In this document: one piece after another, positions 1 through 6,087 of the stretch | How positions within the stretch are numbered: position 1 is the first letter of the stretch | Layout of the letters: every line of letters begins with the position of its first letter | Source: an uncultured Clostridia bacterium | GTDB taxonomy: Bacteria > Bacillota > Clostridia > TANB77 > CAG-508 | DNA length: 7,226 nt | Direction of reading: 5' to 3' | NCBI GenBank assembly: GCA_934149115.1 | Contig: CAKPDW010000066.1 | Coordinates: 1 to 7,226, forward strand | Made by a program: the position numbers and the translations under genes | Notes under the pieces: generated by a model | Told to the model about the DNA's origin: nothing | What the model saw: only the letters and a program-made list of their open reading frames with translations | Database searches by the model: none

Positions 1-1088
1 GATATTGATTTGTATCTTTCACCTGTATAATCATCTGTAAATCCATTATATGCTTTATAAATTTCTCCATTTTCTGTATCATAAACTCTTTCATATCCAA
101 GTGTTGCATCACTTTGTTTTTGACTCATTCTATCATAAGCTGCACTTCTTGATTCCCAAGCTGACATTATCATATCAGATGTTTGATTTCCGATGCTCCT
201 TATATTTTGGAATGTTGTCATAACAGCATCTTGTTGACTATTATATTGACTTATAAATGTGTCGGAAAATTGTAGTGATGAAGATATTTGATTTAGAGTA
301 TCTTCCCAATCTATAAATTCATCTTTTGGTGTTGTCATAAATACTGTATTATACACACTTAAAGGATATGTATCTATTTGCTTACCTGATATAATATTTT
401 CATTCATATAATATGAACCCGCATCATATACATATGCTGTAAATATTCCTTCTCCTTCTTTTCCGTTTTCATCTGTAAATGATGCTCTTAAAAGGTCTCC
501 TCCCATTGGTGCTGACCCTAAATTTTCAATTAATTTAAAATTAGATAGTGTTGGAAATGTAAAACTAGCTGTGTTATTTAATATTCCCATTTCATTAAAT
601 ATTTTATAAAATCCTTCTGTTGTTTCTTCCTCTATTACTGGATTTTTAGCAAATATTTCATTTGGATAATATCTTTGATAAAAACTTTTAGCATCTTGTG
701 ATTTATTATATGCTTCTGTTTTCATATTAAAGAAAAATTGATATGTTGGATTTTCTGGATTATATACTTTAACTGTATAATGAATATAATCTCCTATTGT
801 ATCTACTTTCCATCCTTTAGGAATTTTCATTGATACAAGTCCATTATCAAAATCTTCAAGTTTTATATTTTGCGCTTCGTTTTTTACTATCTTTACCTCA
901 GGTTCTTTATTTCCTTTTTTATCTTTTTTTGTTGTTTTTTCTTTTTTTACACTTACATTGTTATTATCATCTAAAGTGTCTTCATTCATATTGTTTTTTA
1001 TAATTACACCTCCCACTATAGCAAGAATTATAACAATAATTACACTTATTACTATAATTTTAATTAATTTTCTTTTGTTTTTCTCCAT
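1..1088 (-). CDS. Membrane-anchored extracellular protein of unknown function (3' end outside window)
   Basis: I do not recognise a named family. The 362 visible codons run off the left edge without a stop. Residues 1-8 are basic and residues 9-30 form one strongly hydrophobic helix with no lipobox cysteine, so it is a signal anchor rather than a lipoprotein signal. Residues 31-72 are a polar linker rich in Lys, Asn and Asp. Residues 77-275 look like a globular beta-rich domain, opening with an IPKGW-type strand (89-93) that recalls PsbP-like lipoprotein domains. Residues 276-325 are helical, and after that comes a segment with SDATLGYERVYD (326-337) and GEIYKAYNGF (341-350). I have the impression this motif recurs at the C-terminus of clostridial extracellular proteins. 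The domain should lie outside the cell. The start at 1088 is chosen because AAAGGA lies 8 bases upstream. In-frame ATGs at 1118 and 1133 have no Shine-Dalgarno sequence and lie at or before the likely transcription start. It is very AT-rich: 17 of 60 bases are G or C in positions 301-360. Confidence 0.85.
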   Translation of the reverse strand, partial: MEKNKRKLIKIIVISVIIVIILAIVGGVIIKNNMNEDTLDDNNNVSVKKEKTTKKDKKGNKEPEVKIVKNEAQNIKLEDFDNGLVSMKIPKGWKVDTIGDYIHYTVKVYNPENPTYQFFFNMKTEAYNKSQDAKSFYQRYYPNEIFAKNPVIEEETTEGFYKIFNEMGILNNTASFTFPTLSNFKLIENLGSAPMGGDLLRASFTDENGKEGEGIFTAYVYDAGSYYMNENIISGKQIDTYPLSVYNTVFMTTPKDEFIDWEDTLNQISSSLQFSDTFISQYNSQQDAVMTTFQNIRSIGNQTSDMIMSAWESRSAAYDRMSQKQSDATLGYERVYDTENGEIYKAYNGFTDDYTGERYKSI

Positions 1089-1096
1089 TTTTAGTT

Positions 1097-1102
1097 TCCT
1101 TT
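1097..1102 (-). promoter_or_regulatory. Ribosome binding site that decides the start of the 1-1088 gene
   Basis: AAAGGA is followed by 8 bases and then ATG at 1088. The two upstream in-frame ATGs (1118 and 1133) have no comparable purine-rich site, so 1088 is the preferred start. Confidence 0.7.
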
Positions 1103-1122
1103 CTTTTTTATTCTCCATTCTT

Positions 1123-1151
1123 ATTGTACTCATATTTATATATTATTTTAA
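1123..1151 (-). promoter_or_regulatory. Possible sigma-A promoter for the membrane-anchored protein gene
   Basis: A TTAAAA -35 (1146-1151) is separated by exactly 17 bases from a TACAAT -10 (1123-1128), which matches TATAAT at five of six positions. The -35 is weak and the region is so AT-rich that such matches arise easily. A promoter is nevertheless expected here, because the terminator of the preceding gene lies at 1187-1219. Confidence 0.35.
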
Positions 1152-1186
1152 GTATGTTTACCATTTTTTCCATGTCATTTTGGCAA

Positions 1187-1219
1187 ACAAAAAGCCCGAT
1201 TAATTAATCGAGCCTTTTG
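1187..1219 (-). terminator. Intrinsic terminator of the 147-aa gene
   Basis: A roughly 15-bp, nearly self-complementary stem is centred on TTAATTAA. On the minus strand the arms begin AAAAGGCTCGA and end TCGGGCTTTTT, with two G-U pairs, and the 3' arm runs into a T tract. It begins 9 bases after the stop codon. The plus strand also ends in a run of T and could terminate as well, but no plus-strand gene reaches it. Confidence 0.85.
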
Positions 1220-1227
1220 TTTTAAAT

Positions 1228-1671
1228 TTACTGTGCAAAATGCACTTCGAGAAGCTTTAGCAGAACTCCTGCATCCTGAATTGCCTGACTCAGAATAGCC
1301 ATCTGTTCTTCTGCATCTTCTTTAGATAATACAATGTGTTTTTCATCAATAATATCTAAATCCAATGTTGCTTTCAGTTTTCTACCTACTGCAAAAGAAG
1401 CTGAATTAAAATGACGAAACTTATGTTCCTTAAGGTTCTTTGGTAATCTTACATCAAAGTCGAAATCTGCATCTTCGTAGCCTTCAAACTGTTTAGTTCT
1501 CATAACATGAATCATATCATGAGATACCTCCAATGCCAGCCACTGTGCTTCTTTCAATTTTCTAAGATACTCCTTGTCCTTATTAAAACAATTCGTTCTC
1601 AGCTCCTCTGCGTGCATTTCAACATGCCGAAGAAAATGGTCCATCTGTTCCAAAGTCATCTTTTTTCTCAT
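1228..1671 (-). CDS. Hypothetical 147-aa helical, histidine-rich cytoplasmic protein
   Basis: I do not recognise this protein. It has no signal peptide or membrane segment. Residues 6-60 and 113-145 look like amphipathic helices, with a less ordered middle rich in Asp, Phe and Lys (61-105). Histidines are frequent and cluster in MDHFLRHVEMH (10-20), SHDMIH (50-55) and HKFRH (83-87). That pattern could suit metal or nucleotide binding, but it matches no motif I can name. The start at 1671 is supported by AGGGGG 9 bases upstream; the next ATG, at residue 5, has a poorer site. Promoter and terminator flank it closely, so it is probably transcribed alone. Base composition is less AT-rich than the genes beside it (22 of 60 bases G or C in positions 1441-1500), similar to the protease gene at 3853-5892. 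The two may therefore share an origin. Confidence 0.85.
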   Translation of the reverse strand: MRKKMTLEQMDHFLRHVEMHAEELRTNCFNKDKEYLRKLKEAQWLALEVSHDMIHVMRTKQFEGYEDADFDFDVRLPKNLKEHKFRHFNSASFAVGRKLKATLDLDIIDEKHIVLSKEDAEEQMAILSQAIQDAGVLLKLLEVHFAQ

Positions 1672-1703
1672 AGTCTAAGACCCCCTAAAATTTTTATATA
1701 ATT

Positions 1704-1732
1704 AGTATACCACTTTTTTTCACATTTTTCAA
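1704..1732 (-). promoter_or_regulatory. Sigma-A promoter with extended -10 for the 147-aa gene
   Basis: TTGAAA (1727-1732), a 17-base spacer and TATACT (1704-1709) with the extended -10 dinucleotide TG one base before it. Transcription should start near 1697, giving a leader of about 25 bases that contains the AGGGGG ribosome binding site. Confidence 0.75.
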
Positions 1733-1764
1733 ATTTAATTGTTAGGAAGTATCTATATTTCAAG

Positions 1765-1796
1765 AAAAAACAAGCCCCAAATTTTCAGAGCTTGTT
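1765..1796 (-). terminator. Intrinsic terminator of the WG-like repeat gene, possibly bidirectional
   Basis: The 9-bp arms are AACAAGCTC and GGGCTTGTT on the minus strand (1788-1796 and 1769-1777), with one G-U pair and a loop of about 10 bases. The 3' arm runs into six T (1765-1770, sharing its last two bases with the stem). It begins 15 bases beyond the stop codon at 1812. A T run also follows the hairpin on the plus strand. Confidence 0.85.
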
Positions 1797-1811
1797 TCTT
1801 TTTTTAGAACA

Positions 1812-3617
1812 TTAGTTCTCGTTTAATGTTGTAGCAATTAATTTGCCTTCTTTGTTATAAATATCATCTCCATTTTCTTTTTCTGCATAAATGAATTTTC
1901 CTTCAATATCAACATTTGTATATTTTACCGGAACATATTTCACCATTCCTTTATTAGGGCTATATGCATATAAACCTATCTTTTCAGCTTTATATACCCA
2001 GAACACTACTAAATTTTGCCATGCATATGATTTTACTTCATCTACCTCTGATTTAATATCAAGTATTATATCATCTACTTCTAATTTAGTATATGTTTTC
2101 CTTAAACTATCAAAAACCATATAATAACCAACATTTTTTTCAAAGATAAGGTTTTTATAAAAAACTATTTTATCTAATTCAAATCCTCTGTCTATTAATT
2201 TTTCGCCTTTGCTATTAATAACCCATAGTTTTTCATTGAAATCATACACATAAAAGAACCCTTCTCCTATATATCTCAATGATTTAAACCCTGTAAACAT
2301 ACATAAAGTTTTTTCATTTTTTGTATCAATACCAATAATTTTACATTCTTTAGCATCTTCATCTGTTTCCTCTGTAAGAGAAATCAAGTTAAATTCTAAC
2401 ATCTTTTTCTTAAATACAGTACCTGGAAACAGGTTTTTCCCATTATAGTCAAATATTTGCCATTTTTTGTGTGAAGTCTTTATTGCAATAAAATCTTCTA
2501 CTTCTATAAAATCATTTGTTGAAATTTTTGGCTCTATAAGCTCGCAGACTGGGCCTATCCGAACACCCTTATAATTCAAAACACTATAACTATTAGTATT
2601 TCTCTTCACTAAAAGTATAATATTTTTTAACATGATAACTGATTCATTTGTGTGAACAAGAATATTATTATTGAATTTTAATGGTTGCTCTGGTTCTAAT
2701 TCAGCATCTTTTTCCTCTGAAAGCTTTTCTTTATTGCTCCATTTTTCATCAAATATATTGTATCTTTCAGATTTATTGTTTCTATATGCTATTACTTTAC
2801 CAGCCAAAATTTTCTTTATTTTATTGTACTTCACCGGTAAAAAAATCTTTCCCTCGTCTTTTGCCTTTTGTAATAATACTAGTCCACATCGATTTTGTGA
2901 ATAAATTAAAAGATCATCCCATTCTTCAATATAAGCATCAATTTCCATTTCAAATATTTTCTTAGTTGTATTGTACATTTTTATCTTGCCGTTACATTTC
3001 TCAAGAAAATAATATCCTGGAAATCTTTCTACATCTTTGTAGTTACCATTTAAAAATTCTTTAGCATTCAGGTCATAGACTTTTTTGTATTTGAAAAAAT
3101 TCAAAACAATAAAGCCTTTTTTGGTTTTCTGATATTCTACCTCAAATGTTCCAAATGGTATTATACATTCTCCTGTATTTGTAAAAATACCGTGTTCTCC
3201 TTTATCATTCTCTAAACAAACATACTTATTATCGTTTTTTGAAAAGATTTTAAAAGAGGTTATCGAAACATTTACTAGTTGCTTTCCTGTACAGCTCATA
3301 AACTTATAATTAGCTAATTTGCGTTTTGGTAAATCTTTTTCTAATGGAATATCTAAGATGTGGTTTTTCAAAAGCTTGTGTAAATTGCAAACCGGACTTT
3401 GCTTTGGTAAAAAAGTATCTTTTATTAATATACTATCTTCCAAAACTGTAAAAGTATCATCTTCAAGCTCAGTTATTTTGCATTTGCCTAATAAAACACC
3501 TTCTCTACTATAATACTTTACTTCCTTTCTTGTTACGACTTTGACAATTTTCCCACAGATTTCCAATATGTCATATGGCTTCAAATCAAAATTATTAGTT
3601 ACATCTTTTTTCATCAT
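1812..3617 (-). CDS. WG-like repeat (beta-propeller-type) protein, about 601 aa
   Basis: The protein is mostly short beta-strands in a loose repeat of about 30-40 residues: two strands, then a turn of the type NGxxIxNxxGexIIP, then an aromatic strand. Clear units, counted from the start chosen here, are at about 131-160 (EHGIFTNTGECIIP), 236-270 (GLVLLQKA then FLPVKYNKI), 376-405 (WQIFDYNGKNLFP), 453-484 (LWVINSKGEKLID) and 547-593 (IGLYAY, VPVKYTNVD, DIYNKEGKLI). This resembles WG/KWG repeats, which build propeller-like scaffolds, but the repeats are diverged. No catalytic motif, signal peptide or membrane segment is visible, so a cytoplasmic scaffold or binding role is inferred. The frame stays open to an ATG at 3683, but that ATG overlaps the promoter -10. 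AAAGGA lies 6 bases before the ATG at 3617, and 3614 is the alternative start. It is a very AT-rich gene (14 of 60 bases G or C in 2161-2220). Confidence 0.8.
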   Translation of the reverse strand: MMKKDVTNNFDLKPYDILEICGKIVKVVTRKEVKYYSREGVLLGKCKITELEDDTFTVLEDSILIKDTFLPKQSPVCNLHKLLKNHILDIPLEKDLPKRKLANYKFMSCTGKQLVNVSITSFKIFSKNDNKYVCLENDKGEHGIFTNTGECIIPFGTFEVEYQKTKKGFIVLNFFKYKKVYDLNAKEFLNGNYKDVERFPGYYFLEKCNGKIKMYNTTKKIFEMEIDAYIEEWDDLLIYSQNRCGLVLLQKAKDEGKIFLPVKYNKIKKILAGKVIAYRNNKSERYNIFDEKWSNKEKLSEEKDAELEPEQPLKFNNNILVHTNESVIMLKNIILLVKRNTNSYSVLNYKGVRIGPVCELIEPKISTNDFIEVEDFIAIKTSHKKWQIFDYNGKNLFPGTVFKKKMLEFNLISLTEETDEDAKECKIIGIDTKNEKTLCMFTGFKSLRYIGEGFFYVYDFNEKLWVINSKGEKLIDRGFELDKIVFYKNLIFEKNVGYYMVFDSLRKTYTKLEVDDIILDIKSEVDEVKSYAWQNLVVFWVYKAEKIGLYAYSPNKGMVKYVPVKYTNVDIEGKFIYAEKENGDDIYNKEGKLIATTLNEN

Positions 3618-3623
3618 GCTCAT

Positions 3624-3629
3624 TCCTTT
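3624..3629 (-). promoter_or_regulatory. Ribosome binding site that decides the start of the WG-like repeat gene
   Basis: AAAGGA lies 6 bases before the ATG at 3617 and 9 before the ATG at 3614. The ATG at 3623 directly abuts it and is too close to be used. No Shine-Dalgarno sequence precedes the upstream ATG at 3683. Confidence 0.75.
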
Positions 3630-3681
3630 CGTTGTATGTGATGTATTTATAGTTCTAAAGTGGCTATTGCCTTGTTTTGAC

Positions 3682-3710
3682 ATTATATAATGATTAGCAT
3701 TTTATGTCAA
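3682..3710 (-). promoter_or_regulatory. Exactly consensus sigma-A promoter for the WG-like repeat gene
   Basis: TTGACA (3705-3710), a 17-base spacer and TATAAT (3682-3687) match both consensus hexamers completely. Transcription should start near 3675, giving a leader of about 58 bases to the ATG at 3617. The last two bases of the -10 are the first two of the ATG at 3681-3683, so that codon cannot be in the main transcript. A promoter this strong implies high constitutive expression unless repressed, though no operator is obvious. Confidence 0.9.
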
Positions 3711-3747
3711 TCATAAATTAGTTTTGACAACTAAAAAATAATGTAGA

Positions 3748-3764
3748 GGAGCACACTGTGCTCC
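3748..3764 (-). terminator. Perfect 8-bp hairpin, possible second terminator behind the Clp/M41 gene
   Basis: The arms GGAGCACA and TGTGCTCC flank a single central base. On the minus strand the stem is followed, after about nine bases, by a T-rich stretch (TTATTTTTTAG), so termination is plausible but weak. As written the loop is one base, and a real fold would open the inner pairs. A protein-binding palindrome upstream of the promoter at 3682-3710 is the alternative. Confidence 0.4.
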
Positions 3765-3793
3765 ATAAAAGTTAATATCAACAAAACGTAATT

Positions 3794-3817
3794 GCACTAC
3801 AAAACGAGCACTACAAA
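3794..3817. repeat. 10-bp direct repeat overlapping the terminator stem
   Basis: GCACTACAAA occurs at 3794-3803 and again at 3808-3817. The second copy is part of the hairpin arm at 3802-3815 and the first lies just outside it. On the minus strand the 5' arm could therefore pair with either of two alternative 3' arms. Confidence 0.7.
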
Positions 3818-3831
3818 TGTAGTGCTCGTTT
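3802..3831 (-). terminator. Perfect 14-bp hairpin downstream of the Clp/M41 gene, likely terminator
   Basis: The arms AAACGAGCACTACA (3802-3815) and TGTAGTGCTCGTTT (3818-3831) are fully complementary. The loop is 2 bases, or 4 if the innermost pair opens. It begins about 21 bases after the stop codon at 3853. The T run on the minus strand is short (GTTTTG), so termination may be incomplete or aided by the 3748-3764 hairpin. It could alternatively protect the mRNA 3' end. Confidence 0.6.
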
Positions 3832-3852
3832 GGAGTTTACGTGCCAAAATCA

Positions 3853-5892
3853 TTATCTTTTCGCACCTTTAACATCATTTACAGAATAGATTTCAATTGC
3901 TGGCTTTGATGGCTTTACCTCTTTCAAGATTTTATCAATTTTCGGCTTTGGTACAATACCATTATCAACAAGTTCCTTTACAAGAATCTCCATTTCATTT
4001 CTGTGACTACTGATAATTAAATCAGCATAATCCTGTGCTTCTTTCAGAATCTTGTCAATTGCCGCATCTACCTTGTTCGTTGTTCGAGTTGTCAAAAAAG
4101 CATACTCTCCGTCATTCGGCGCTGGTTTATACCATACTCTTTTATCAAAATCCTCCAGACCCCATTTCGTTACCATATCTTTGGCAATCTTTGAGGCCTT
4201 TCGTAAATCACTAGAGGCTCCTGATGAAATTGTTTTAGTATAAACTTTTTCTGCTCTCCTGCCAGCTAACAGTGACGCAATATACTGAATGTAGTACTCT
4301 CTGGTACTTGGGATAACCGTATCCTCATTGTATTCCCATACAGTAATTCCAAGATAGCCATCTGCAGGCATAATGGAAATGCTTTGTAAAATTAAACTGT
4401 TCTTTAGTTCTGGAGCGAACAAGTTCACTAATGCATGTCCAACTTCATGATATGCCGTTGCACGTTTCTGAGCAATAGGCATATTATCAAATAACTTTCT
4501 ATTAATAGCAAAGTTTTTGAGAACATCTTCTTTTTCAACAGTTTCTTTGTTCTGCAACTCAGCATACGCCATTGACCGATCAATAACATCCAATGTTCTG
4601 TCTGGATTCATTGTAGTATGCTTAAAGCATGCTGCATTCAGTAAAGCAAAGTCAATAACTTCTCTTGAAATAGTAACTTTATGATATTCTTCCAAATACG
4701 TGATTTGGTTCTTTATCATGTCATATACCTCGCCTAACTTCGGTTCTTTTACATCAATTTTCTCAAAACGACGTTTCATGGCACCATCTTTTGAAAAGTA
4801 TCTTTCGTACTCCTCAACTGTAGTTGCGCCAATAACCTGCGTAGTTCCTCGAGCCAGAATTGGTTTTAATGAATCGGATAAATCCAGTTCTCCTTCTGTA
4901 CAAGCTCCTGCACCAACAACATCATGAATCTCATCAATAAATAAGATACATTCAGGGTGTTTGTCCAAGAACTTAACCAAGAGCTGGAATCTTTCTTCCG
5001 CCATTCCTCGATACTTAGTACCAGCTACAATGCCTGTAACATCAAGTGCCAATACTTTTGAATCTTTGAATTTTGGATGGCAGTTACCATGGACAATATT
5101 CCAAGTGAATTTCTCGACAATAGCTGTCTTACCTACACCTGGTTCTCCGACTAAGATAGCATTTTTCTTAGTTGCTTTAGATAATATTGTTACCAGTTCT
5201 TCAGTTTCATCATCTCTGCCACAGATTTTGCAATACTGCTCGTCTGGAGAATATTTGTCATTTAACACCGTCAGACATCCAGCTAACTTCTTAGGAATCG
5301 TTAACATACCTGTTTCACCTTCTTCCGGATAAACCGATACTTCTGAGTCAAAATTATATTTATAAAGTTCTTCTCCCATACATAAGTTAAATAACAAATA
5401 AAATTCTTCCGGCAATAATTCTGCAATTGCTGCTAATATATGCTCAGGATCTACTGTATTAGTAGAATAAGAGTTTTTAGCAATTTCTGCTGCTTTAAGA
5501 ATTATTTCCCAACATTCGACAGATAAAACAAGTCTTGTTACATCACCGTTTAAATATTTCATATCGATACAAAACAATTCAGATGATTTTGGAATTTCAC
5601 CCTCCAAATCATATTCATAGTCATCTTCATCTTCATCTCCAAATCCATATTCATCTAAATAGTCTGCTTCTAAGCATTCAGTACAATAAGCATAGATACC
5701 ATCTTCAATATCTTTCTCACTTCTACCATTCTTTTGGAAATACTTATACAAGCAACTATCATACTCTGCTGCAAATGTAATTAACATCATCCTCTCATCA
5801 ATGTAGTCAATCCCATACGTCCGAGATACTCTCAGTGCACTTGACAACAAAACAACAGCCTTCGTTCCAAAAATAAATTCAAACTGTTTCAT
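3853..5892 (-). CDS. Clp-N / ClpB-type AAA+ ATPase fused to an FtsH-type M41 zinc metalloprotease
   Basis: A predicted soluble ATP-dependent protease of 679 aa. Residues 8-60 and 124-173 are the two halves of a Clp N-domain (substrate or adaptor binding), split by an acidic insertion whose densest part is 87-98. Residues 219-460 are a ClpB/ClpC D1-type AAA+ module: GRD box 225-227, Walker A GEPGVGKT 249-256, pore loop KYRG 293-296, Walker B ILFIDE 316-321, sensor-1 region GATT 355-358, arginine finger RR 374-375 and sensor-2 region PDRTLDVID 430-438. Residues 470-655 are a peptidase M41 domain: HEVGH 482-486 supplies two zinc-binding histidines and the catalytic Glu483. SSGASSDL with Asp562 matches the third ligand site of FtsH at nearly the usual distance, and GRRAE 544-548 and MVTKWGL 573-579 are also typical. 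Unlike FtsH, it has no membrane helices, and its ATPase is of Clp rather than FtsH type. All catalytic residues are intact. AGGAGGG 8 bases upstream fixes the start. Composition is less AT-rich than most neighbours (21 and 24 of 60 bases G or C in two sampled lines). The domain calls are firm; substrates are unknown. Confidence 0.93.
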   Translation of the reverse strand: MKQFEFIFGTKAVVLLSSALRVSRTYGIDYIDERMMLITFAAEYDSCLYKYFQKNGRSEKDIEDGIYAYCTECLEADYLDEYGFGDEDEDDYEYDLEGEIPKSSELFCIDMKYLNGDVTRLVLSVECWEIILKAAEIAKNSYSTNTVDPEHILAAIAELLPEEFYLLFNLCMGEELYKYNFDSEVSVYPEEGETGMLTIPKKLAGCLTVLNDKYSPDEQYCKICGRDDETEELVTILSKATKKNAILVGEPGVGKTAIVEKFTWNIVHGNCHPKFKDSKVLALDVTGIVAGTKYRGMAEERFQLLVKFLDKHPECILFIDEIHDVVGAGACTEGELDLSDSLKPILARGTTQVIGATTVEEYERYFSKDGAMKRRFEKIDVKEPKLGEVYDMIKNQITYLEEYHKVTISREVIDFALLNAACFKHTTMNPDRTLDVIDRSMAYAELQNKETVEKEDVLKNFAINRKLFDNMPIAQKRATAYHEVGHALVNLFAPELKNSLILQSISIMPADGYLGITVWEYNEDTVIPSTREYYIQYIASLLAGRRAEKVYTKTISSGASSDLRKASKIAKDMVTKWGLEDFDKRVWYKPAPNDGEYAFLTTRTTNKVDAAIDKILKEAQDYADLIISSHRNEMEILVKELVDNGIVPKPKIDKILKEVKPSKPAIEIYSVNDVKGAKR

Positions 5893-5900
5893 GATATTTT

Positions 5901-5907
5901 CCCTCCT
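5901..5907 (-). promoter_or_regulatory. Strong ribosome binding site of the Clp/M41 gene
   Basis: AGGAGGG stands 8 bases before the ATG at 5892. Its near-perfect match to the 16S anti-Shine-Dalgarno sequence confirms the start and suggests efficient translation. Confidence 0.85.
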
Positions 5908-5940
5908 AATGTATATGCTATTTCTATAAGTAACATAATT

Positions 5941-5969
5941 ATTTTACATCATCATCAGTCATTTGTCAA
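5941..5969 (-). promoter_or_regulatory. Near-consensus sigma-A promoter for the Clp/M41 gene
   Basis: TTGACA (5964-5969), a 17-base spacer containing a GAT triplet run, and TAAAAT (5941-5946). Transcription should start near 5934, giving a leader of about 41 bases. I see no CtsR-type heptad repeat or CIRCE inverted repeat beside it, so the usual clp or heat-shock repressors are not indicated. Confidence 0.8.
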
Positions 5970-5982
5970 TTAGCAATTATCT

Positions 5983-6000
5983 TTATATTTTCGAATATAA
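5983..6000. repeat. AT-rich inverted repeat with TTCG centre upstream of the Clp/M41 promoter
   Basis: The 7-bp arms TTATATT (5983-5989) and AATATAA (5994-6000) flank TTCG. It lies 14 bases beyond the -35 of the promoter at 5941-5969, where an UP element or activator site would sit. Such palindromes are common in AT-rich DNA, so its role is uncertain. Confidence 0.35.
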
Positions 6001-6007
6001 CCAACCC

Positions 6008-6020
6008 CCAGTATAACTGG
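6008..6020. repeat. Short inverted repeat between the small membrane protein and Clp/M41 genes
   Basis: CCAGT and ACTGG flank ATA. On the minus strand, two further pairs (one of them G-U) extend the stem to 7 bp, but no T run follows, so it is not a terminator by itself. Function is unclear. Confidence 0.3.
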
Positions 6021-6043
6021 AGATTTATCATTAAAGTTAAAGA

Positions 6044-6073
6044 AAAGCAGTAATTAAAAATAATTACCGCTCT
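6044..6073 (-). terminator. Intrinsic terminator of the small membrane protein gene
   Basis: A 10-bp core stem has arms GCGGTAATTA and TAATTACTGC on the minus strand, with one G-U pair, extended to about 13 bp by an AGA/TTT flank, around a 4-base loop. TTTTC follows. It begins 14 bases past the stop codon at 6088. Confidence 0.8.
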
Positions 6074-6087
6074 TGTGTTCTTTATAA

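Noticed and set aside
958..1203. Plus-strand open frame of 81 aa, hydrophobic, resembling a small membrane protein
   Set aside because: It is the complement of the AT-rich leader and of the hydrophobic anchor codons of the minus-strand gene at 1-1088. No ribosome binding site precedes it and it runs across a terminator.
3618..3683. Start of the WG-like gene at 3683 or 3623
   Set aside because: The first overlaps the promoter -10 and has no ribosome binding site. The second directly abuts AAAGGA, leaving no spacer.
3718..3745. TTGACA on the plus strand as a promoter facing right
   Set aside because: No -10 lies at the right distance, and no plus-strand gene follows before the terminator hairpins.
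4961..5332. Plus-strand open frame of 123 aa
   Set aside because: It lies wholly inside the AAA+ module of the minus-strand protease, whose Walker A, pore-loop and Walker B codons are intact. It has no start signals.
5535..5780. Plus-strand histidine-rich open frame
   Set aside because: The His codons are simply the complement of the Asp/Glu-rich insertion of the protease. No ribosome binding site.
3853..5892. Calling the protease gene ftsH or clpC
   Set aside because: The M41 domain fits FtsH, but the protein has no membrane helices and its ATPase is Clp-type. It also lacks the second AAA+ ring of ClpB/ClpC. Either symbol would mislead.
5893..5970. CtsR or HrcA (CIRCE) operator at the protease promoter
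   Set aside because: I looked for heptad repeats and for the long 9-bp inverted repeat and found neither. Only GAT triplets in the spacer are present.
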